Part shown: positions 25,677-31,834 of the stretch, in pieces | Layout: each line of letters begins with the position of its first letter | Position numbering within the stretch: position 1 is the stretch's first letter | Assembly: GCA_965216195.1 (NCBI GenBank) | Contig: OZ244151.1 | Coordinates: forward strand, 1,612,001 to 1,676,000 | Source: Aridibacter sp965216195 | GTDB taxonomy: Bacteria; Acidobacteriota; Blastocatellia; Pyrinomonadales; Pyrinomonadaceae | Reading direction: 5' to 3' | Length of the DNA: 64,000 nt | Position numbers and translations under genes: made by a program | Notes under the pieces: model-generated | The model's database searches: none | The model's input: only the letters and a program-made list of their open reading frames with translations | What the model was told of the DNA's origin: nothing

Positions 25677-27638
25677 ATGAGTAAGATTAAGATTCTTCCA
25701 GATAATCTAGCTAACCAAATCGCAGCGGGCGAGGTTGTTGAGCGCCCAGCGTCAGTGGTCAAGGAACTCATTGAAAATTCGATTGATGCGGGTGCAACGC
25801 GAATTAGAATCGAAATTGAATTGGGTGGAAGGCGTCTGATGCGTGTTACTGATGACGGCGAAGGAATGGTGAAAGATGATGCGATCCTTGCGTTTGAGCG
25901 ACATGCGACATCGAAAATCGAAAAACAGGAAGACTTGGGACGTATTGAAACGCTGGGTTTTCGAGGCGAGGCTCTTGCTTCAATTGCCTCGGTTGCGAAA
26001 CTGGAACTTATCACTAAGGTTTTTGACTGGGAAGCCGCGACACGCGTAGATATCGAGGGCGGAAAATTAATTGACGTAAAGGATGCTGCGCGTCCGACCG
26101 GGACGACGATTACGGTAAAAGACTTGTTTTTTAACACACCTGCAAGGCGCAAATTTATGCGCTCGCAAGCGACCGAAAACTATCACATAACAAACACGGT
26201 TACTCATTACGCGCTCGCACATCCCGAAATCTCGTTTTCGTTGACAAATAACGGACGCGAGACGATACGTGTTTCGCCAGCCAGGAATCTGCGTGAAAGA
26301 GCTTATCAGTTGTTTGGTTCGGATATGATTGAGAGCCTTTTACCGGTAAGCGGCGGTCGCGAATTCGTTGCAAACGTCTCGGGATTTGTTTCTGCACCGC
26401 GCGAGCGCCGCACAACCAGGGACTCCCAGTACTTTTTTATTAACGGCCGCTACGTAAAAGACAAGATCATCTCGGGTGGATTGCTCGAAGGATTTCGTTC
26501 GGTTTTGCCACACGGTGTTTATCCGGTCGCGTTTTTGTTTTTGGAGCTGCCTTTGGAGGAAATTGACGTAAATGTTCACCCTGCGAAAACGGAGGTTCGA
26601 TTTCGCAGGGCGCAGGCAGTAAAAGACGTAATCGCTGAGGCAATTCGCAATAGCCTCAAGGAAGCCGGAATCGTACGCGAAAACTTTGTCAAAGGGCAAT
26701 CTGAGAACGATCACGATACTGAGTCTAAAACGAAAGCCGCGACTGCCGCACCGGCTCAACTTGACGTAACAGAAGACTTTCATCCCGACCAAGGCTCGAC
26801 AAATGAAGTTGCTGATATACCTACAAAAATCGACTTCGAAATTCCGGTAACCTCTGACGATTTTGAGTCCCTGGCGTTAAACCGGGAGACTAATCCCCCT
26901 AGTAAAGATGCGACCCTGCTCAACCGCGACGAAAGTTCAGAAAAAGAGGCCACGGTAGCAAATGACCTCAGTGTTGTCTCGAGCCTCACCAAAACCAACT
27001 TCCCTCCAGTGGATTCCGCTGAACCCGTCGTTGAATCCGTGGAGCCGGAAGAAATTTCGGCCCGGCAAGTTAAGCCGGTTGGTCAACTGCACGAGAGCTT
27101 CATCATTGCAGTGGATAACGAAGGACTCCTCCTAATCGATCAACATGTTGCTCACGAACGAATTCTGTTCGACGGGTTTCGAAAAAGAGAAACGAAACGA
27201 AAAACAGAATCGCAAAACCTTCTCGTTCCGGAAACTATCGATCTGACACCCGCACAAGCTGCCGCGTTTGAAGAAATACAAGAAGAGCTGGAAGCGGTTG
27301 GTTTCGGTTTGATGAATCTTTCGGGTAGAACAATCGCGATTAAGTCTGTACCGACCGATTTGCCCGCTGACGAGGTCAGAAACCTGTTTGCCGAGATATT
27401 GGATGCGGTCGAAAAAGATAAGAGAGGCGGTGCAAAAGCAACTTTCCGGGACGAGTTTGCCGCTTCGATGGCCTGCAAAGCCGCAGTTAAGATAAATATG
27501 AAACTAACTGTTGAAAAAATGCAATGGATGATTGATAAGCTCTTAACTACTTCATCTCCAACAACTTGCCCGCACGGCAGACCGGTAATTTTGAGACTTT
27601 CGATGAAAGATATCGAAAGAAAATTTCACAGAACCTAA
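25677..27638 (+). CDS. mutL: DNA mismatch repair protein MutL (endonuclease type)
   Basis: The GHKL ATPase part is standard: IAAGEVVERPASVVKELIEN, ENSIDAGATRIRIEIELGG, DDGEGM, and TLGFRGEALASIASVAKLEL. A low-complexity linker at about residues 345-460 follows. The C-terminal dimerisation domain carries VGQLHESFIIAVDNEGLL and DQHVAHERILFD, ACK (SMACKAAVK) and CPHGRP, the metal-binding motif set of endonuclease-type MutL, with D in place of the last E in DQHxAxxE. So the protein is probably a nicking MutL, as in organisms without MutH. At 653 residues it has normal length. It is not co-transcribed with a downstream gene: the attenuator promoter begins 9 bases after its stop. Confidence 0.96.
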   Translation: MSKIKILPDNLANQIAAGEVVERPASVVKELIENSIDAGATRIRIEIELGGRRLMRVTDDGEGMVKDDAILAFERHATSKIEKQEDLGRIETLGFRGEALASIASVAKLELITKVFDWEAATRVDIEGGKLIDVKDAARPTGTTITVKDLFFNTPARRKFMRSQATENYHITNTVTHYALAHPEISFSLTNNGRETIRVSPARNLRERAYQLFGSDMIESLLPVSGGREFVANVSGFVSAPRERRTTRDSQYFFINGRYVKDKIISGGLLEGFRSVLPHGVYPVAFLFLELPLEEIDVNVHPAKTEVRFRRAQAVKDVIAEAIRNSLKEAGIVRENFVKGQSENDHDTESKTKAATAAPAQLDVTEDFHPDQGSTNEVADIPTKIDFEIPVTSDDFESLALNRETNPPSKDATLLNRDESSEKEATVANDLSVVSSLTKTNFPPVDSAEPVVESVEPEEISARQVKPVGQLHESFIIAVDNEGLLLIDQHVAHERILFDGFRKRETKRKTESQNLLVPETIDLTPAQAAAFEEIQEELEAVGFGLMNLSGRTIAIKSVPTDLPADEVRNLFAEILDAVEKDKRGGAKATFRDEFAASMACKAAVKINMKLTVEKMQWMIDKLLTTSSPTTCPHGRPVILRLSMKDIERKFHRT

Positions 27639-27646
27639 GATATCTC

Positions 27647-27675
27647 TTGACATAAATTTTCACTTTTGTTAGTTT
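27647..27675 (+). promoter_or_regulatory. Putative promoter of the Phe attenuator operon
   Basis: TTGACA (27647-27652) is a perfect -35 hexamer; a 17-base spacer leads to TAGTTT (27670-27675) as -10. Transcription would start near 27682 and give a leader of about 160 bases before aroQ. It begins directly after the mutL stop. Confidence 0.7.
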
Positions 27676-27703
27676 TACTCAACTTCGATTGAAGGAAAAT
27701 TTG

Positions 27704-27766
27704 ATGAGAAACTTTTTCGAATATTTTAGCTTTTTCTTTACTTTCTATTTTTTGGAAAGCGGCTAA
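27704..27766 (+). CDS. Phenylalanine-rich leader peptide (attenuator, pheL-like)
   Basis: A 20-codon ORF too short for ordinary gene callers reads MRNFFEYFSFFFTFYFLESG. Eight of the 20 residues are Phe and two are Tyr. GAAGGA at 27691-27696, 7 bases before the ATG, is a fitting ribosome site. The composition resembles E. coli PheL (15 residues, 7 Phe). It is followed by alternative hairpins and by the aroQ gene. The Phe codons lie at 27713-27751 and the stop overlaps the first arm of the antiterminator. Function by ribosome stalling is inferred from this arrangement. Confidence 0.85.
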   Translation: MRNFFEYFSFFFTFYFLESG

Positions 27767-27806
27767 AATTGTGTAAAAAGTACTAAATTTTACAAAAAAA
27801 AGCCGC
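27759..27806 (+). promoter_or_regulatory. Predicted antiterminator hairpin
   Basis: GCGGC (27759-27763) can pair with GCCGC (27802-27806), and TAAAATT (27764-27770) with AATTTTA (27786-27792). The first arm overlaps the last leader codons and stop, the second takes away bases of the terminator stem. The structure is exclusive with the terminator. Read by eye; folding energy was not computed. Confidence 0.7.
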
Positions 27807-27825
27807 GAACGTTCGCGGCTTTTTT
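27796..27825 (+). terminator. Attenuator terminator before aroQ
   Basis: A perfect inverted repeat: AAAAAAGCCGCGAAC (27796-27810) directly followed by its complement GTTCGCGGCTTTTTT (27811-27825). The GC-rich stem GCCGCGAAC/GTTCGCGGC closes with about four unpaired bases at the tip and ends in six T. It lies 16 bases before the aroQ ATG and after the leader peptide, so it ends transcription in the leader unless the antiterminator forms. Confidence 0.9.
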
Positions 27826-27841
27826 GCGTTTGGGAGTGAGT

Positions 27842-28132
27842 ATGAAACTTGAAGACTGGCGCCAGGAAATTGATTCAATTGATTCGAAACTCGTAAAGCT
27901 AATTGATCAACGTGCGAGAATCGCGGCTAAAATCGGCGAGCTCAAAGCTGAAACCGGTTTACCAATTATCGATAAAGGGCGTGAACGCGAGGTTATTCTA
28001 AAAGCAAATCAAAACAGTTCGAAGCTTGACGCATCTGTCGCGAGAGTATACAGGAGCATTATTCACGAATCGCGACTTATCCAGACCCGTATCGCAAATG
28101 AGCTTGTAAAAAGAGGGAGCAAAATACACTAG
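27842..28132 (+). CDS. Chorismate mutase, AroQ type
   Basis: Small all-helical chorismate mutase, 96 residues from the ATG at 27842 (MKLEDWRQEIDSIDSKLVKL). The conserved substrate-binding residues are visible: the Arg of IDQRARIAAKIGELK, DKGREREV, and the C-terminal helix RSIIHESRLIQ. It converts chorismate to prephenate. A frame extending to 27824 would start inside the terminator and lacks a ribosome site; GGGAGTGAG precedes the ATG at 27842. The stop codon abuts the ATG of the next gene. It is the first structural gene behind the Phe attenuator. Confidence 0.9.
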   Translation: MKLEDWRQEIDSIDSKLVKLIDQRARIAAKIGELKAETGLPIIDKGREREVILKANQNSSKLDASVARVYRSIIHESRLIQTRIANELVKRGSKIH

Positions 28133-28675
28133 ATGGATTCAATTGCTATTCAAGGAACCAGAGGTTCATACAGCGAAGAGGCGGCGGCTAGGATATGCGG
28201 CGAATCGGCCAAAATCCGCGAATTCCCGTCGTTTTTTAGGACTTTCGAGGCCCTGCTGTTAAAGACCGTAGATTACGCGGTCGTCCCCGTTAAAAATACT
28301 CTGATCGGCGATATTAAGTCGGCTAAGGACTTTCTCGACCAGACCGATTTGCATACTCACGAAAAGTTATCTCTTGAGATTAGACACGTGCTAGTTGGAA
28401 CCAAAAGCTCTGAATTAAGAGACATCAGAAGCGCTCGATCACATATAGAGGCCTTAAGGCAGTGTCGTGGATTTTTTAGAAAACATCGTACCGTCCAGCC
28501 AGTAGTTGGGGCGGATACAGCTTCAAGTATTAAAAGAGTCATCGAGGAACAAATACCTGAAAATGCCGCGATCGGAAGCCTTCGGGCGGCAAGACTCTAC
28601 GGCGGAAAGGTCCTTTTGAAGGACCTGGCAGGAAGCGCAATAAATAAGACTACTTTTTATCTCGTAGGCAACTAG
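28133..28675 (+). CDS. Prephenate dehydratase-like protein, ACT domain absent, motifs diverged
   Basis: The start IAIQGTRGSYSEEAAARICG is the prephenate dehydratase N-terminus, and the body (DYAVVPVKNTLIGDIKSAKD, then AAIGSLRAARLYGGKVLLKDL) follows the PDT type-2 periplasmic-binding fold. At 180 residues it is only the catalytic part; the ACT domain that binds Phe is missing. Two signature places differ: PVKNT (residues 52-56) instead of P(I/V)ENS/T, and TTF (173-175) instead of the catalytic TRF. So activity is not certain. It lies between chorismate mutase and DAHP synthase, and the neighbours indicate prephenate to phenylpyruvate as its job. Confidence 0.75.
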   Translation: MDSIAIQGTRGSYSEEAAARICGESAKIREFPSFFRTFEALLLKTVDYAVVPVKNTLIGDIKSAKDFLDQTDLHTHEKLSLEIRHVLVGTKSSELRDIRSARSHIEALRQCRGFFRKHRTVQPVVGADTASSIKRVIEEQIPENAAIGSLRAARLYGGKVLLKDLAGSAINKTTFYLVGN

Positions 28676-28689
28676 GAGCACTTGAAGAT

Positions 28690-29550
28690 ATGTTAGATGC
28701 ACTAATTCAAACCGAAAACAGCGGAGTTATGCGCGAGTCAAATCCCAAATACCCTTTGGTCAGCGAGCCTATTTCGAAAACCACCGTCCGGGTAAAGAAT
28801 GTTGAAATTGGAGGAATAGCCGCTGTCGTAATCGCTGGCCCCTGCTCAGTTGAAAGTCGAGAGCAAGTATTTAAAACGGCCCGAGCGGTAAAGAATCTTG
28901 GGGCGGTAATGCTGCGAGGCGGTGCCTACAAACCCAGAACTTCCCCTTATGATTTCCAGGGGCTCGGAATCGACGCACTCGAAATTCTCCGCGACGCCGG
29001 AGACGCCTATGATCTGCCGATTGTCACCGAAGTTATGAGCGAAGACGATATTGGGAAAGTTTCGGAATATGCAGATATGTTGCAGGTCGGGGCAAGAAAC
29101 ATGCAAAATTTTGCACTTCTGAAAAAACTTGCGACGGCTGATAAACCCATTCTGTTAAAGCGAAGTGCATCGGCAACGGTTTCGGAATGGCTGTCTGCTG
29201 CAGAATATATTCTTCACGGCGGAAACAGAAATGTGGTTTTGTGTGAGCGCGGTGTGAAGTCATTCGATACTTCGCTTAGAAATACGCTTGATTTAGCCTC
29301 CGTAGCTCTCCTTAGCGAGCTCACCCACTTGCCGGTGATTGTTGACCCTTCTCACGCTACCGGACGAAGGAGTTTAATTTCTAAAACCTCTAAAGCTGCT
29401 ATTGCTTTAGGAGCTGACGGCATCATCGTCGAAGTACATCCGGAACCGGAAAATGCCCAATCGGATAAAGAGCAGCAGCTAGCTTTCCCGGATTTTTCTG
29501 ACCTGATGCAAAACCTTGTGGGCCCTCTGAAACCGATTTACGGACAATAA
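28690..29550 (+). CDS. 3-deoxy-7-phosphoheptulonate (DAHP) synthase, type Ibeta
   Basis: First enzyme of the shikimate pathway, from PEP and erythrose 4-phosphate. Conserved features: VIAGPCSVESREQVFKTA, RGGAYKPRTSPYDFQGLG, QVGARNMQNFALLKKL, and PVIVDPSHATGRRSLI, as in the AroF/KdsA-like short type. At 286 residues it lacks both the chorismate mutase fusion and the ferredoxin-like regulatory N-terminus, so the first ~45 residues are short and not a regulatory domain. The third gene of the attenuated operon, 14 bases after the PDT-like gene, where GGAGC is the ribosome site. Confidence 0.93.
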   Translation: MLDALIQTENSGVMRESNPKYPLVSEPISKTTVRVKNVEIGGIAAVVIAGPCSVESREQVFKTARAVKNLGAVMLRGGAYKPRTSPYDFQGLGIDALEILRDAGDAYDLPIVTEVMSEDDIGKVSEYADMLQVGARNMQNFALLKKLATADKPILLKRSASATVSEWLSAAEYILHGGNRNVVLCERGVKSFDTSLRNTLDLASVALLSELTHLPVIVDPSHATGRRSLISKTSKAAIALGADGIIVEVHPEPENAQSDKEQQLAFPDFSDLMQNLVGPLKPIYGQ

Positions 29551-29563
29551 ACGGCGCAATGCG

Positions 29564-30064
29564 CTATTCGACGATGACAAGGATGTCACCGGCGTTTACG
29601 GTCTCGTCTTCCTGAAATCGCACCTCTTTTACGACGCCGTCTTTTTGCGACTTCATTTCATTTTGCATTTTCATCGCCTCAACAACAATCAATCCCTCAC
29701 CAGCGTTTACTTTGTCGCCAGGTTTCTTAAGTACTCTAACAACCTTCCCCGGCATTGCTGTTTTGATCTCTACAACACCATCGGAATCCGCGGCATTTTC
29801 TAAGCCTCCTCTCAAATTCTTGGGGTCGGCGATCGAAACTTCATAATCTTCCCCGTTTAGCGAGGCCGTAAGAGCGCCTTCCTTTTCGGGCGAAACAAAA
29901 ACCTCCACAATGCGATTTTCGGATTTCAACAGGTAGACATTTTTTTCGGGGTTTGAGCTCTCCAGCTCGTAAACGCATCCATCAACCTCCGCAAAAACCA
30001 TTTCCCCCTCGCGCTTAACGTCAACAGTTTTCGATTCACCATTAATTTGTGCAATAAGCTTCAT
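29564..30064 (-). CDS. Biotinyl/lipoyl carrier protein (acetyl/propionyl-CoA carboxylase BCCP-type)
   Basis: The last 75 residues are a biotinyl domain with the biotinylation motif VVEAMKMQNEM (Lys 132) and AMPGKVVRVLKKPGDKV at its start. The N-terminal half (about 1-85) is a beta-rich domain with repeated VDG/LNG turns, as in the separate biotin subunits of propionyl-CoA or oxaloacetate-type carboxylases. No carboxylase or carboxyltransferase gene is adjacent. The gene is 4 bases after bshC on the same strand. Confidence 0.85.
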   Translation of the reverse strand: MKLIAQINGESKTVDVKREGEMVFAEVDGCVYELESSNPEKNVYLLKSENRIVEVFVSPEKEGALTASLNGEDYEVSIADPKNLRGGLENAADSDGVVEIKTAMPGKVVRVLKKPGDKVNAGEGLIVVEAMKMQNEMKSQKDGVVKEVRFQEDETVNAGDILVIVE

Positions 30065-30068
30065 AATC

Positions 30069-31739
30069 CTATAAAGTCAAAACTTTATGTCCTTCTTTTT
30101 CAAAATCGATCTGATCATAAATCCATGCAAAAAAGTTTTCACCGTAGCGGTTTGTAAAATAGAGTCCATTTAAGGCTCTTTCCTGTAAACCGGATTTCGG
30201 AAAAACGCTCTCAAAAAGACTTTCGATCTGTCTCTTGATTACCTCATCTCTTGCAAGTTCTGCCCGAACAAACTTGTTTGTCAAAGTTTCGAGATGCCAT
30301 TCAATCTTTTTTCGTCTGTTTTTTAGACTATCAGAGAGCGTTTGATCGACTTTCGCCAGTTCGGAATCTAGTTTATTGAGTTCGCGATCTATATTTCCTT
30401 CAACCTTTTCCAAAACTCTCGCCGAATCCGCATTGATAAATTTCTTGACTATTTCTCCAAGCAAATTGTCACGCCCCGCGAAAAGGTCATGAAATCCGAT
30501 TTCATATTTCCCCAACGTGCGCCGATGCTTTGGCTCGATGATCGTTGCGCTAAACCGATGCTGTATTGGTGTCGTAGGTCGACCTAAAACTTCGTACACA
30601 ACGCTATTTTGTCCAAAATAGGCGATTTCAGCAGCGCCGCCAAAATACATCGCCGTAGGAAAGAGATAATCCTGCACAACCGGACGCATCAATGCATTAG
30701 GACTCAAGCGCTCAGAGGCATCCTGCGCCACCTCCGCCAATTCTGGTATCGTAAACACCAGATCGGAGTCGTCGGTAGTCAATTGATCCGTATCAGCCTG
30801 ATATCTCAACGCCTTTCGACGCCCCGAATCATCCAGATAGAAAAACGGAAAAAACTCCTCATTGAGATGAACCTGATTGTGATAGCCGGCATCGATCAAT
30901 TCTTCTTTCCGGGACAACAATCGTGAACGAATCTCGTTTGATTGCTCAATTGCCTGCTTGAAGACTGCTGAAGAGAGTTTGCGAATATTAGAGTTTTGAG
31001 GTGAAACGAAGATTAATCCATATCCCGAGAGCAACTCCCTCAGTAAACTTGTAAAAGCGCTGGAAAAATCATGCCCAACGCTGTAGCTTTTCTTCACTGA
31101 TTGGACCGTAGATGCTTTAAACTCCGAGTTTGGTAGGAAATCCTCGAGGTCTCGAATAGTAGCGTCTATGGACTCATCGATCAAAATATCGCTAACAGGC
31201 AGAGAATCAACCAAATCTTCAGGCAGATTCGAAAGCTCCTTCAAAAATCCAATCTCATCGACAAGGAAGGTTTTGCGAATTTCCTCAAAATCGTGGTCCT
31301 CTGACGCTACCCAAAAAACAGGAACAGCTTTTACACCTCGTTTAACGAGATTCTCAGCATACTTTACCGCTGTCAGAGCTTTGTAAATTGTATAAACGGG
31401 ACCGCCAAAAAGCCCGGCCTGCTGCCCCGTTAAAACCGCAACACAATCTTTATCGCGTAATTTCTCGATATTTTCCAGTGTTTTCGTTTCGGCGCCGTAT
31501 CGCTCATTTTCGAGACTTAAGATATCGCAAAGGTAATCTCGATCTGTCTTGTAATTTGAAAGCATTTCATGAATGAACCCACTTTCCTCGCGACCCACAT
31601 GGGGATAGAACTTAGAAACGCTTTTAAGCTCACTTTCAAAATCAAGAAAGATTTTTGATTGATCCGGAATAGATGTAAACGGTAGGGTTTCGGCCTTGAA
31701 GATTTGCCGTCCGGACGCGAGGGCGGTTTCATGATTCAT
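30069..31739 (-). CDS. bshC: Bacillithiol biosynthesis cysteine-adding enzyme BshC
   Basis: The 556-residue protein matches BshC: CVAVLTGQQAGLFGGPVYTI with the family's TGQQ(A/P)GLFGGP motif, VFWVASEDHDFEEI, LMRPVVQDYLFPTAMYFGG, and a long coiled-coil region near the C-terminus (IDRELNKLDSELAKVDQTLS). BshC is believed to add cysteine to glucosaminyl-malate, the last step of bacillithiol. The ATG at 31739 was chosen over a GTG at 31745. bshA and bshB are not in this window. The YfiT-like gene at 2272 and the DinB-like gene at 42511 could use bacillithiol. Confidence 0.93.
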   Translation of the reverse strand: MNHETALASGRQIFKAETLPFTSIPDQSKIFLDFESELKSVSKFYPHVGREESGFIHEMLSNYKTDRDYLCDILSLENERYGAETKTLENIEKLRDKDCVAVLTGQQAGLFGGPVYTIYKALTAVKYAENLVKRGVKAVPVFWVASEDHDFEEIRKTFLVDEIGFLKELSNLPEDLVDSLPVSDILIDESIDATIRDLEDFLPNSEFKASTVQSVKKSYSVGHDFSSAFTSLLRELLSGYGLIFVSPQNSNIRKLSSAVFKQAIEQSNEIRSRLLSRKEELIDAGYHNQVHLNEEFFPFFYLDDSGRRKALRYQADTDQLTTDDSDLVFTIPELAEVAQDASERLSPNALMRPVVQDYLFPTAMYFGGAAEIAYFGQNSVVYEVLGRPTTPIQHRFSATIIEPKHRRTLGKYEIGFHDLFAGRDNLLGEIVKKFINADSARVLEKVEGNIDRELNKLDSELAKVDQTLSDSLKNRRKKIEWHLETLTNKFVRAELARDEVIKRQIESLFESVFPKSGLQERALNGLYFTNRYGENFFAWIYDQIDFEKEGHKVLTL

Positions 31740-31777
31740 TTCCACATTATAAAACTAGCGACTGACTCCGACAAACG

Positions 31778-31809
31778 AAAAAAGAGACGATCCAGCGACC
31801 GTCTCTTTT
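31778..31809 (-). terminator. Rho-independent terminator after the BNR-repeat gene
   Basis: AAAAGAGACG (31780-31789) and CGTCTCTTTT (31800-31809) form a 10-bp stem with a 10-base loop. On the minus strand it runs into six T residues, 25 bases beyond the stop of the gene at 31835. Confidence 0.85.
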
Positions 31810-31834
31810 GAAGGGGTTAAACTGAAGTCGAAAC

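Noticed and set aside
27824..27841. Upstream start of chorismate mutase (102-residue form)
   Set aside because: This start lies inside the terminator stem end and lacks a ribosome site; ATG 27842 has GGGAGTGAG before it.
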